Shown here one piece after another: positions 6,520 through 15,542 of a stretch of DNA of 36,942 bases. The translations under genes and the position numbers were made by a program. Origin of the DNA: Alphaproteobacteria bacterium (GTDB lineage: Bacteria > Pseudomonadota > Alphaproteobacteria > UBA8366); assembly GCA_021774335.1 (NCBI GenBank), contig JAJFJD010000025.1:1-36942 (forward strand). Reading direction: 5' to 3'. How positions within the stretch are numbered: position 1 is the stretch's first letter; every line of letters begins with the position of its first letter. The notes under the pieces were generated by a model, which saw only the letters and a program-made list of their open reading frames with translations, made no database searches and was not told the DNA's origin.

Positions 6520-8673
6520 CTAAACGCGGACCAAGTTTTGCCACCCGGGGTCGGGCACGGTACGCGACTCTGATTTCTCCACGATGTCGGCCCATTTTCG
6601 ATGCAGCGCCGCAGCGTCGCCCGATTGCAGATATTGGATCGGGCCGCCGCGGAACGGCGCGAAGCCAGCTCCGAATATCAGACCCGCATCGAGCAGGTCG
6701 GCATCTTCGACGATCTTTTCCCGCCAGCACGCGATGCATGTATCGAGAAGCGGAAGGATGAGCCGGTCCTGCAGGTCGCCCGCCGCCGACGCGCCGCCCT
6801 GTTTGGGCTTTATCGGCTTGCCCTTGCGGTACTGATAGAAACCGCGCCCGGTTTTCTTGCCAAGGTCGCCCTTCTCGACGAGTCGCTTGAGCGCTGCCGG
6901 CGGTTCCCATTCGTCCCCGCCGGCCAAGATCTGGCCGACATGCAGGCAAATATCGAGCCCGACTGCGTCGGCAAGTTCAAGCGGTCCCATGGGCATGCCG
7001 AATGCCTCGGCGGCGGCATCGATCGCAGCGGGGGCGTTGCCTTCATCGAGCAGATCGACCGCCGCGAGGAGATACGGCGTAAGCACCCGGTTGACGAGGA
7101 AACCCGGCACGCTTCGCACCGGTAGCGGCAGCTTGTCGATCTGCCGGGCGAAGGCGAGACCGTCGTCGATGGCAGCCGTATCCGAATTCTCGCCGCGGAC
7201 GACTTCCAGCAGCGGCATCTGTGCAACCGGATTGAAGAAATGCAGACCGATCAGCCGCCCTGGTTTCTTTAGGACGGTGGCCAAATCCTCGAGCGGAATG
7301 CTCGACGTATTCGTCGCCAGCAGTGCGCCCGGCTTCATCTGCGGCTCCAGCGACCGGTAGAGCGCGTGCTTGAGTTCGAGGTCTTCCGGGATCGCCTCGA
7401 TGATCACGTCGGCATGGCGAATCCCATGGCCGTCGATATCGGGGATCAGCCGGTCCATCGCGGCGCGGCTCTCGGCGCGCTCCTTCAGGCGCCGTTTGAA
7501 CAGCTTGGCGGCCCGCCCCATGGCGGGGGCGATGAACTCGGCGCCGCGGTCCTGTAGCGTGACCCGCAGCCCGCGCATGGCGCACCAGGCGGCGATATCG
7601 CCGCCCATCGTTCCGGCGCCGATAACATGGACATGACCGAAGGGTTTATCCGACGCCTTGCCGAGGTCCTTCAACCGTTCGCTTAGGAAGAAGACGCGGA
7701 CGAGGTTTTGCGCCGTGGTCCCCGTGATCAATTCGGCGATGGATCGCGCTTCCTGGCGCATCATGCGATCTCGGAAGTCGCCGTGGCGGACCCACAGGTC
7801 GATCAGGGCGAAGGGGGCGGGGTAGTGTTCCGGCCGGACCTTTTTCCGGACCTGCGCCCGCATTACCGGCGACAAGGCCCAGCGGACCGGTAGGAGGTTG
7901 CTGACGGCGACCGACAATCGCCGCCGCTTAACCCGTAGCTTGCCGCTGATGGCCACTTTGGCCGCGCGCTCGAAATGTCGGGGTTGGGTAACCGCATCGA
8001 CGATGCCCATCCGCTTGGCCGCCCGGGCGCGCAGGCTGCGGCCGGTCAGCATCAGACCCATCGCGGTCGGGGCTGGGATCAGGCGGGTCAGTCGCGCCGT
8101 GCCGCCGAGTCCCGGATGGATACCGAGCCGGACTTCGGGCAGTCCGAGCCGGGCGTCGTCGCCGGCGATTCGGTACCGGCAGGCGAGCGCCAGTTCCAGA
8201 CCGCCGCCGAGGCAGAAGCCGTTGATTAGGGCCACGGTCGGAAAGGGCAGTTTCTCGATCCGGTTCAGAACCGCATGCCCGCGCAATACCAGCTGCTCGA
8301 CATCTCCCGGGTCTTTGAGCCGGCGAAACTCACTGACATCGGCGCCCGCGATGAATCCATTCTTTTTGCCGGACCGGATGATCAAGCCTGACGGCGCATC
8401 CCGGTCAAGATCGTTGAGCACCTCATCCAGCGCCGCCAAGACATCCTTCGACAGAGTGTTGGTGCTCGCGTCCGACCGGTCGAGCGTCAGCCAATGGATG
8501 TTGTCGTCATCGCGATGGGTGTGCCAATGGCGTGGTGTCGCGACCGTCGTCGTTTCGGCCGGTTTTGGTGCAACGGATTCGGATTTAGTGGTTTCCGGTG
8601 CGCTGTCCTTCGGTGGTTTGCGGACCGTTGGCGCGCTGGATTTGCCGGTTGCGGGCTTTGTTTTTGTCGCCAT
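6520..8673 (-). CDS. fadJ: FadJ/FadB-type bifunctional enoyl-CoA hydratase / 3-hydroxyacyl-CoA dehydrogenase
   Basis: 717 residues. An N-terminal crotonase domain (about 55-235) has the oxyanion-hole sequence GFIAGADVSEF and both catalytic glutamates (Glu160 in GGGLELAL, Glu180 in LPEVRLG). It is followed by a NAD-binding 3-hydroxyacyl-CoA dehydrogenase (GAGTMGG at 352-358, catalytic His478 in LHFFNPVAQ) and its C-terminal domains. It hydrates trans-2-enoyl-CoA and oxidises the product to 3-ketoacyl-CoA. The start ATG is 1 bp after the fadI stop, with GGAGG 9 nt upstream inside fadI. Residues 1-48 are an unusual Lys/Pro/Thr/Ala-rich low-complexity extension not expected in the family. Last gene of the fad operon. 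Confidence 0.95.
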   Translation of the reverse strand: MATKTKPATGKSSAPTVRKPPKDSAPETTKSESVAPKPAETTTVATPRHWHTHRDDDNIHWLTLDRSDASTNTLSKDVLAALDEVLNDLDRDAPSGLIIRSGKKNGFIAGADVSEFRRLKDPGDVEQLVLRGHAVLNRIEKLPFPTVALINGFCLGGGLELALACRYRIAGDDARLGLPEVRLGIHPGLGGTARLTRLIPAPTAMGLMLTGRSLRARAAKRMGIVDAVTQPRHFERAAKVAISGKLRVKRRRLSVAVSNLLPVRWALSPVMRAQVRKKVRPEHYPAPFALIDLWVRHGDFRDRMMRQEARSIAELITGTTAQNLVRVFFLSERLKDLGKASDKPFGHVHVIGAGTMGGDIAAWCAMRGLRVTLQDRGAEFIAPAMGRAAKLFKRRLKERAESRAAMDRLIPDIDGHGIRHADVIIEAIPEDLELKHALYRSLEPQMKPGALLATNTSSIPLEDLATVLKKPGRLIGLHFFNPVAQMPLLEVVRGENSDTAAIDDGLAFARQIDKLPLPVRSVPGFLVNRVLTPYLLAAVDLLDEGNAPAAIDAAAEAFGMPMGPLELADAVGLDICLHVGQILAGGDEWEPPAALKRLVEKGDLGKKTGRGFYQYRKGKPIKPKQGGASAAGDLQDRLILPLLDTCIACWREKIVEDADLLDAGLIFGAGFAPFRGGPIQYLQSGDAAALHRKWADIVEKSESRTVPDPGWQNLVRV

Positions 8674-8674
8674 G

Positions 8675-9973
8675 CTACGCGGCCTCCATTAACAAGGCGC
8701 CGCCCTGGCCACCGCCAATACAAAGCGATGCGATTCCGCGTTTGGCGTTGCGGCGTTTCAGGACATGCAGCAGGTGGAGCGCAATCCGCGCTCCGCTGGA
8801 CCCGACGGGGTGACCAATGCTGATGGCGCCACCGTCCACATTCAGGCGGTCGGGATCGACCGCGCCAAGCGGGCCGTCGAGGCCGAGCTGATCCTTGCAG
8901 TATTCGGAATCGGTCCAGGCCGCGAGGCAGGCCAGGACCTGCGCCGCAAAGGCCTCGTTGATCTCCCAGGCGTCGATATCGTCCAGTTTGAAGCCATGGC
9001 GGCTGAGGATCGGTGTCGAGGCGTGCACCGGGCCGAGACCCATCTGTGCCGGATCCAGGGCCGCCCATTCGCTGTCGACGATCCGGCCCATCGGGGTCAG
9101 CCCATGCTGCTTGACCGCGTCCTCGGACGCCAGAATGAGCCAGGCGGCGCCGTCGGTGATCTGCGAGCTGTTGCCGGGCGTCACCGTGCCGAAGGGGCGC
9201 TCGAAGACCGGGCGCAGCTTCGCCAGTTTTTCGATGTCGTTGTTTGGCCGGACACCGTCGTCCTGCTCGTAATGCTTGCCGCGCGTGTCGAAGACCGGCT
9301 CGATCTCGTCGAAATGGCCGTCGGACTGGGCCTGCGCGGTCCGCTTGTGACTCTCCAGCGCGAATGCGTCCATCGCCTCGCGGCTGATGGCGAACCGGTC
9401 CGCCAGAATCTCCGCGGTCTGCCCCATGTTGAGGTTGACGACCGGGTCGGTCAGACCCTTAAGAAGCCCGATAACGGGGACGAGGAAGCCTGGACGCCAC
9501 GCCAGGGCAACTTTGGCCTTCGCGACAGTGCCCCGCGCGCTGTTCAGGTCCGCCAGCCAGTTGACCATGCGGGCGTTGAACAGGATCGGCGAATGGCTCA
9601 ATGCCTCGGTGCCGCCGGCGAGGATCAGGTCGGCGCGGTCATCTGCAATATAGCGCGCGGCGGTCTCGACGGATTGCAGGCCCGACGCGCAATTCCTCTG
9701 CACGGTCCACGCGGTTACCCGTTCTCCGCACCCAAGCCGCAGGGCGGCGATCCGGGCCGGGTTGACCTCGTCCGCCGTGGGCGAAACGCAGCCGAGAATG
9801 ACCTCGTCGAGCTGCTCCGGCGCGAAAGATTGGCGCAGCAAGAGGGGACGGCCGGCGGCGACCGCGAGGTCGACCGGCGAGAAAGGCCCTGGACGGCCGC
9901 GCGCCTTCAGGAAGGGCGTGCGGCTGCCGTCGACTACATAGACAGGGCGACGGGTGGCTGCTGAGGTGCTGAT
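8675..9973 (-). CDS. fadI: FadI-type acetyl-CoA acyltransferase (3-ketoacyl-CoA thiolase), apparent ATC start
   Basis: Thiolase of the FadI type: RRPVYVVDGSRTPFLKARG at the N-terminus, nucleophile Cys95 in NCASGLQS, NEAFAAQ, GHPVGSSGAR and the second active Cys in CIGGGQGG. It cleaves 3-ketoacyl-CoA with CoA. No ATG, GTG or TTG occurs in frame near the expected N-terminus; the upstream extension of the frame lies inside fadE and reads as Arg-rich nonsense. An ATC codon at 9973-9971 lies 7 nt after a perfect AAGGAG and gives 432 residues, the family's usual length. The gene overlaps fadE by 40 bp and abuts fadJ, so translational coupling may help. A base error changing ATG to ATC is the alternative. 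Confidence 0.9.
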   Translation of the reverse strand: MSTSAATRRPVYVVDGSRTPFLKARGRPGPFSPVDLAVAAGRPLLLRQSFAPEQLDEVILGCVSPTADEVNPARIAALRLGCGERVTAWTVQRNCASGLQSVETAARYIADDRADLILAGGTEALSHSPILFNARMVNWLADLNSARGTVAKAKVALAWRPGFLVPVIGLLKGLTDPVVNLNMGQTAEILADRFAISREAMDAFALESHKRTAQAQSDGHFDEIEPVFDTRGKHYEQDDGVRPNNDIEKLAKLRPVFERPFGTVTPGNSSQITDGAAWLILASEDAVKQHGLTPMGRIVDSEWAALDPAQMGLGPVHASTPILSRHGFKLDDIDAWEINEAFAAQVLACLAAWTDSEYCKDQLGLDGPLGAVDPDRLNVDGGAISIGHPVGSSGARIALHLLHVLKRRNAKRGIASLCIGGGQGGALLMEAA

Positions 9974-12222
9974 CGCTCCACTCCTTTTTTGCCGATTTCG
10001 CCTGTTCTTCCGATTTCGTCCGGCGCGAAGTCGTCGACCATGATGGCCGTGCGCGTCGCCTCGCCCGCATCGTCGAGAAGGGCCGCTTCGGCCTCGGAGA
10101 TGACCCCTTGGGCCAACCCTTCGGCGGCTGTCCTGATCTTGCGGTCGCGCAGCTTGCGCTCGACCGGTTCCGCCGCCAGGACGCGTTCCAGCGCGTGTTC
10201 CAGGCAGCCGGTGATGTCGGCGGGGTCGCGCGAGATGAAAATGCCGTCGGTCAGGCGGTCCCGTGCCTCCGACGGCTCCATCATCAGGCCGGCGCATTGC
10301 GCGGCGAGTTTGTCTGAAGGGGCCTTGCGGCGCATGCCAAGCGGAAAGACGATCGCCCGCAACGCCCAGGCCATCGGCCGGGACGGGAAGTTGACGAGGA
10401 TCTCGTCAAGCCGCCGTTGGATTTCATGCAGTGCGTTCTGACAGCACCAGTGCAGCAGCGGTTCGTCCGCCTGCGGCCGGCCGTCATGCTCGAACCGCAT
10501 TAGCACGCAGGCCATGAGGTACATCTCGCTGAGGATGTCGCCGAGCCGCGCCGACAGGCTTTCGCGGCGCTTCAGGCCGCCGCCCAGCAGCACCAGCGCC
10601 GCTTCCGCGACGACCGCAAAGGTCACGCTCGCCCGGCTGAGTTGCTTGTAATAATGCTTGGCGACCCCGGCGTCCGGGGCATTGGCCCATTCGCCGCCGG
10701 TCGAGTTGTGCAGCAACGAGCGGCCGATGATGCTCAACTGGTGCCGAAGGTGGCCGAACAGCGCCTCGTCAAACGCCTCCAGCCCGGCTTCGCGGTCTGG
10801 ATCGTGCGCCGCCGTCATTTCCCGTTGCAGCCACGGGTGGCAGCGGATCGCGCCCTGGCCGAAGATGATCATGCTGCGGGTCAGGATGTTGGCGCCTTCG
10901 ACCGTGATGCTCACTGGCAGCGCGTAATAGACATTCGCCAGATAGTTGCTCGGCCCGTTGCAGATCGCCCGGCCGCCGTGGACATCCATCGCGTCGTTGA
11001 TCGTGTCGCGCAGCCGGTCGGTGGTGTGATACTTCACGACGGCCGACAGCACTGCGGGCTTTTCGCCGAGGTCGACGGCCGCGGCCGTGATGGCGCGGGC
11101 GGCTTCCAGCAGATAGGCGTTGCCGGCGATCCGCGCCAGCGCTTCCTGGACGCCTTCGAACTTGCCGACCGGCATGCGGAACTGTTTCCGGACCCGCGCG
11201 TAGGCGCCGGTCGTGCGGGCGCAGAACTTGGCCCCGCCGGTGCTGGCCGACGGCAGCGAGATTGAGCGGCCGGCGGCGAGGCAATTCATCAACATGCGCC
11301 AACCCTGACCGATATAATCCTGGCCACCGATGATCCATTCCATCGGCATGAACACGTCGGCGCCATGGGTTGGGCCGTTCTGGAACGCCTGGTTGGCGGG
11401 AAAGTGCCGGCGTCCGATTTCGACGCCCGGCGTGTTGGTCGGTACTAAGGCGAGGGTGATGCCCAGGTCTTCATCCTCGCCCAACAGGCCGTCGGGATCG
11501 GTCAGCCGGAACGCTAGTCCCATGATCGTCGCGACCGGCGCCAGCGTGATGTAGCGTTTTTCCCAACTCACCCGCATGCCGAGGACGCGCTCGCCATTGT
11601 GTTCGCCGTAACAGACGACACCGCGGTCGGGCAGGGAGGCGGCGTCCGACCCGGCGTCGGGTCCGGTCAGCGCGAAACAGGGAATCTCCTGCCCGGCGGC
11701 GAGCCGGGGCAGGTAGTGCTTCTTCTGTGCGTCGGTGCCGTATTCCAGCAGCAGTTCGGCGGGCCCGAGCGAATTCGGCACCATCACCGTCACCGCGGCG
11801 GCGAGGCTGCGCGTTGAAATCTTCATCACCACGGCGGAATGAGCGAGCGCGGAGAATCCGAGCCCGCCATGCGCCTTCGGGATGATCATGCCGAGGAAGC
11901 CCTCGTCCTTGATGAACTGCCAGATGTCCGGCGGCAGATCGCCCAATTCGGCGGTGATCTCCCAATCGTCGAGCCGGGTGCAGAGGGCGTCGGTCGGCCC
12001 GTCGAGGAAGGCTTGTTCCTCGTCGGTCAGGGTCGGCCGCGCCAGCGCGCGCATCGTCTCCCAATCGGGATTGCCGGAGAACAGGTCGCCGTCCCACCAC
12101 ACGGTGCCGGCTTCGATCGCTTCGCGCTCGGTATCCGACATCGGTGGCAACACCTTGCGATACCAGTTGAGCACCGGGGCGCTGATGAATTGCCGTCGTA
12201 ATCCTTGGAATAGACCTGCCAT
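9934..12222 (-). CDS. fadE: FadE-type long acyl-CoA dehydrogenase
   Basis: 762 residues, the long FadE form: an acyl-CoA dehydrogenase core plus an extra C-terminal domain of about 250 residues, not the 380-residue classical form. Visible core motifs include CFALTGPDAGSDAASLPD, the FAD-site segment VSWEKRYITLAPVATIMG and, later, NDAMDVHGGRAICNGPSNYL and VEGANILTRSMIIFGQGA. It introduces the trans-2 double bond into acyl-CoA, the first step of beta-oxidation, passing electrons to ETF. Starts 22 bp after the fadD stop; its 3' end overlaps fadI. Confidence 0.94.
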   Translation of the reverse strand: MAGLFQGLRRQFISAPVLNWYRKVLPPMSDTEREAIEAGTVWWDGDLFSGNPDWETMRALARPTLTDEEQAFLDGPTDALCTRLDDWEITAELGDLPPDIWQFIKDEGFLGMIIPKAHGGLGFSALAHSAVVMKISTRSLAAAVTVMVPNSLGPAELLLEYGTDAQKKHYLPRLAAGQEIPCFALTGPDAGSDAASLPDRGVVCYGEHNGERVLGMRVSWEKRYITLAPVATIMGLAFRLTDPDGLLGEDEDLGITLALVPTNTPGVEIGRRHFPANQAFQNGPTHGADVFMPMEWIIGGQDYIGQGWRMLMNCLAAGRSISLPSASTGGAKFCARTTGAYARVRKQFRMPVGKFEGVQEALARIAGNAYLLEAARAITAAAVDLGEKPAVLSAVVKYHTTDRLRDTINDAMDVHGGRAICNGPSNYLANVYYALPVSITVEGANILTRSMIIFGQGAIRCHPWLQREMTAAHDPDREAGLEAFDEALFGHLRHQLSIIGRSLLHNSTGGEWANAPDAGVAKHYYKQLSRASVTFAVVAEAALVLLGGGLKRRESLSARLGDILSEMYLMACVLMRFEHDGRPQADEPLLHWCCQNALHEIQRRLDEILVNFPSRPMAWALRAIVFPLGMRRKAPSDKLAAQCAGLMMEPSEARDRLTDGIFISRDPADITGCLEHALERVLAAEPVERKLRDRKIRTAAEGLAQGVISEAEAALLDDAGEATRTAIMVDDFAPDEIGRTGEIGKKGVERSAPQQPPVALSM
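9981..9986 (-). promoter_or_regulatory. Shine-Dalgarno that fixes the ATC start of fadI
   Basis: On the minus strand AAGGAG at 9986-9981 is followed by 7 nt and then ATC. No standard start codon is in the fadI frame within reach. This is the main evidence for the fadI start. Confidence 0.7.
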
Positions 12223-12244
12223 GTCCGACCTTCCTGGGTTCCGC

Positions 12245-14101
12245 CTAGGCGGAAACGTTCTTCGGGCTGTTGGAGTCTTCCGTGTCTTCCGCGTCTTTCG
12301 TATCTGCGGTGGCGAATCCGGCGCTGCGCCGCTCTTCCTCGGCCATCAGGTCCTTGCGCGACGGCTTGCCGATCAACGTATGCGGCAGGCTATCCCTGAA
12401 TTCGACCTTCGACGGAATTTCGAACGGCGCCAGCTTGTCCTTCAGGAAGGTCCGCAATTCCGCGCGCGTCAGTGTCGAGCCGTCGTGCAGTTTGACGTAT
12501 GCCTTGACGATCTCGCCGCGATGCCGGTGCGGCATGCCGCAGACCACGGCTTCTTCGACGGCCGGGTGGAGGTAGATCGCTTCCTCGACCATGCGGGGAT
12601 AGACGTTGAAGCCGCCGCTGAGGATCAGGTCCTTGATCCGGTCGATGATGAACAGATAGCCGTCTTCGTCGATATAGCCCACGTCGCCGGTGTGCAGGCG
12701 GCCGCCGCGAAATGCGTCGTCGTTCTCCTCGGGCCGTTCCATATACCCGGCCATGACCTGCGGCCCCGAAATGCAGATCTCGCCATGCTCGCCGAACGGC
12801 AGCAGCTTATCCGGGTTCTTGCGGTCGGTGATCTCGATCAGCGTACCGGGCAGCGGCAAGCCCACGGAGCCGGTCTTGTTGACGCCCTCGAAGGGATTGA
12901 CCGTACAGACCGGGCTTGCCTCGGTCAGGCCGTAGCCTTCGACCAGGGTACAGCCGGTGATCTCCTCGAATTTTTCCTTGATGCGGGCGGACAGGGGCGC
13001 GCCGCCGGAGATGCAGAGGTTGAGGCTCGACAGGTCGAACTTGTCGATCTCGGCGTAGGAATTCAGCGCCGAGAACATGGTCGGTACGCCGCAGAAAACG
13101 GTTGGCTTGTGCTCGTCGATCGCGTTCAGCACGTCCTCGGTGTTGAAGCGGGGCAGGAGCACCAGTTCCGATGCGTTATACAGCGCGTTATTCATAACGC
13201 CGGTCATGCCGAAGACGTGGAACAACGGCAGGATGGCGAGGAAGCGTTCCTCGCCGCGCGTTGCCGAGGTCGCCCATAGGCTGGTCTGGACCGCGTTCGC
13301 GTAAAGGTTTGCATGGGTCAGCATCGCGCCCTTCGGCGTGCCGGTGGTGCCGCCCGTGTATTGCAGCACGGCAAGATCCTGCGCGGGATCGATCTCCGGA
13401 GCGGCGAAATCGCCATCGTTGTCGATCATCGAGTCATAAGATACATGCGCTTCGTCCGACGGGATCGATGCGATCTCTTTGCGCTTCATGAAGGCGAACA
13501 GCAATCCGCTCGAGAAAGGCAGGATGTCCCGCATCCGGCAGGTGATGATCTTCTCCAGCGCGCCGTCCTGGATGCGGTCCGCGATCTTCGGGTACAGCGT
13601 CTTTAGGTTCAGGGTCACCATGATGCGCGTATTTGAATCGAGGATCTGCCGCGCGATCTCGCGCTTGGCGTAAAGCGGGTTGTAGTTCACGACCACCGCG
13701 CCGATACGCAGGATGGCGAAATAGAAGATCACGTAGTAGGGGCAGTTCGGCAGGAGCAGACCGACCCGGTCGCCCTTGCGGACGCCGAGGTCCTGCAGCC
13801 CCCTACCGACCTTATTCACCAGATCGTCGACCGTCTTGTAGTCGTAACGCTTGCCGAGAAACTCGATGCAGGGATTGTCCGGGAAGTCGGCGACGGCGTC
13901 GTCGAGAATCTTGGTGACCGGATGCGTCTCGATTTCGGTCGCCCAGGTCAATGACGCGGGATAGGTATCCTCCCACGGGTAGCGGTCCGGCGGCACGACG
14001 CGGTGCTGCCCGGCCCGCTTCGGGCCAAGCGATGCGACGGCGGTCCGTACCGCGGCGCCGATTTTGGAAAGGCTAACTTTATTGATAAATTTCAATTGCA
14101 T
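12245..14101 (-). CDS. fadD: FadD-type long-chain fatty acid-CoA ligase
   Basis: 618-residue AMP-forming ligase of the ANL superfamily. The phosphate-binding loop YTGGTTGTPKG (248-258) is intact, followed by GYGLTEASP, HTGDVGYIDEDGYLFI and DRIKDLILSGGFNVYP. It activates free fatty acids to acyl-CoA at the inner membrane face. It is slightly longer than E. coli FadD because of about 50 extra N-terminal residues. First gene of the leftward fad operon (fadD-fadE-fadI-fadJ), so its promoter must lie in the 119 bp upstream, where ACCTT/AAGGT form a small dyad at 14198-14210. Confidence 0.95.
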   Translation of the reverse strand: MQLKFINKVSLSKIGAAVRTAVASLGPKRAGQHRVVPPDRYPWEDTYPASLTWATEIETHPVTKILDDAVADFPDNPCIEFLGKRYDYKTVDDLVNKVGRGLQDLGVRKGDRVGLLLPNCPYYVIFYFAILRIGAVVVNYNPLYAKREIARQILDSNTRIMVTLNLKTLYPKIADRIQDGALEKIITCRMRDILPFSSGLLFAFMKRKEIASIPSDEAHVSYDSMIDNDGDFAAPEIDPAQDLAVLQYTGGTTGTPKGAMLTHANLYANAVQTSLWATSATRGEERFLAILPLFHVFGMTGVMNNALYNASELVLLPRFNTEDVLNAIDEHKPTVFCGVPTMFSALNSYAEIDKFDLSSLNLCISGGAPLSARIKEKFEEITGCTLVEGYGLTEASPVCTVNPFEGVNKTGSVGLPLPGTLIEITDRKNPDKLLPFGEHGEICISGPQVMAGYMERPEENDDAFRGGRLHTGDVGYIDEDGYLFIIDRIKDLILSGGFNVYPRMVEEAIYLHPAVEEAVVCGMPHRHRGEIVKAYVKLHDGSTLTRAELRTFLKDKLAPFEIPSKVEFRDSLPHTLIGKPSRKDLMAEEERRSAGFATADTKDAEDTEDSNSPKNVSA

Positions 14102-14220
14102 AACCTGAATTCTTTAGGGCAAGCGCGAGCGAAAATCAGCGCGCGTCAGCAATTCGCCCGATTTTGCCGAATACATGCCGTTAAGAGGCCTATTTATACC
14201 TTGATAAGGTTGCAGAATTT

Positions 14221-15186
14221 TTAACTCGCTTCCGCCTGGATCGGCGCGGATTCCGGGCTGTCCCGGCGCGCCAGCATGCCGATAACTTCCATCAGCTCGG
14301 GAACGATCCGATCGACGGCTTTTGCGCCCTCTTCGATGGCGTCCTCGGCGCGGTGAAAGTCGAGCAGCCCGATATGCCCCATCCGGGGCACGATCGAGAC
14401 GTCCGGCGGATCGCCGGCAAGTCGGCTGCGGGTGATTCGATCGAGCAGGATGGTGAAGCTTGCGGCCATCGTCCCCAAGAAGTTGGGTTCTTCCTGCTCA
14501 ACGGCAAGGAGCTGGCGCATCGCGGGTCCCAGTCGTTCTGGCGTGGAAGTGCGACGTTCCTCGCCAGTATAGGGCTCTAGGCCGTTCTCGGCATCCGGTT
14601 TTCGCTGGTCCGTGTCCGCCATGCCGCCCATCGTGTCGCCGGTCAGATTGACGGCGATGACAACCCGGGCGCCCATCGCCCGGCAGACCGAGACCGGCAC
14701 CGGATTGACCAGCGCGCCGTCGATCAGCCAACGGCCGTTGACCTTGATCGGCTTGAATATCCCCGGGATCGAGACGGAGGCGCGGATTGCGTCCAGCATA
14801 TGCCCTTCGGTCAGCCAAATTTCATGTCCGGTGTGCAATTCGGAGGCGACAGCGGAAAACCGGGTCGGCAGGTCCTCGATCTGGAGATCGCCGACTATCT
14901 TCTCCAACTCGCGGAACATCCGTTTTCCGCCAATGACGCCGTTATCCGGCACCATGAAGTCGAGCAGCCGCACCATGCGGAATCGGGTCAATGTGCGCAC
15001 CAGATCGGTCAGGGCGTCCATCTGCCCGGCGAGGTAGAAGCCGCCGACCAGGGCACCCATGGAGGTGCCGCAGATCATGTCGGGGACGAGGCCGAGTTCC
15101 TGCAGGCGCCGCAGCACCCCGATATGAGCCCAGCCGCGCGCGATACCGCCGCCAAGGGCAAGTCCGATAGTCGGGCCGGTCGTCAT
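14221..15186 (-). CDS. Patatin-like phospholipase / esterase (RssA-type)
   Basis: 321 residues. The patatin hallmark is complete: glycine-rich oxyanion loop GGGIARG (12-18), nucleophile Ser42 in GTSMG and dyad Asp156 in LIDGALVNP. Patatins hydrolyse acyl esters of phospholipids or other lipids with a Ser-Asp dyad. No signal peptide is evident, so it is likely cytoplasmic or at the inner membrane. It lies upstream of fadD on the same strand (119 bp away), which suggests it may feed released fatty acids into the fad pathway; that is inference. A polar tail (230-245) looks disordered. Confidence 0.9.
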   Translation of the reverse strand: MTTGPTIGLALGGGIARGWAHIGVLRRLQELGLVPDMICGTSMGALVGGFYLAGQMDALTDLVRTLTRFRMVRLLDFMVPDNGVIGGKRMFRELEKIVGDLQIEDLPTRFSAVASELHTGHEIWLTEGHMLDAIRASVSIPGIFKPIKVNGRWLIDGALVNPVPVSVCRAMGARVVIAVNLTGDTMGGMADTDQRKPDAENGLEPYTGEERRTSTPERLGPAMRQLLAVEQEEPNFLGTMAASFTILLDRITRSRLAGDPPDVSIVPRMGHIGLLDFHRAEDAIEEGAKAVDRIVPELMEVIGMLARRDSPESAPIQAEAS

Positions 15187-15542
15187 TCTCCGTCAGACCC
15201 CTCCATAACAGCCGCGCAGGCGAATTCGGGCCGGGGCCCCGGTTTTCGAGGCGCGCCGGCCCGTAACGACATGTCGGCATGCCGAGCCTAGCGCTGGTTT
15301 GATTGCAAAATGGTTAAACATCTCTTGTTAAATTGGGGCGATTCAGGCGGTTCGACAGCGCATGCCGTTCACCTTGGTTAACGGGTGTGGCATGAAGGCG
15401 TTAGCGCATCGCGCGGTAGCGGGAAATCTACTAGTAGTATTTCCCGGATAGGTTTTCTCTCTGCAATCCCGTGCGGATTTGTTAACCTTGTTGCGGTTTC
15501 ATCGGGAGCAGCGTCCCGATTGGCGACAGAGGGGATCACGCA
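15187..15542. promoter_or_regulatory. Divergent control region between patatin and aidB
   Basis: 356 bp without a credible gene, holding the promoters for the leftward patatin gene and rightward aidB. The main feature is the palindrome described separately at 15420-15446. No other element could be assigned. Confidence 0.5.
15420..15446. promoter_or_regulatory. 27-bp near-perfect palindrome upstream of aidB, probable operator
   Basis: CGGGAAAT (15420-15427) and ATTTCCCG (15439-15446) flank CTACTAGTAG, itself a perfect 10-bp palindrome, with one extra T breaking the symmetry. It lies 97 bp before the aidB start. The 12-mer AAATCTACTAGT from its left half recurs inverted at 17222-17233, just past the aidB stop. 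A dimeric regulator site is the likely reading. Confidence 0.5.

Noticed and set aside
9974..10297. Extension of the fadI frame by 108 residues to an upstream start
   Set aside because: The extra part lies inside fadE and is Arg/Gly/Pro-rich nonsense; fadI homologues begin near RRPVYVVDG.
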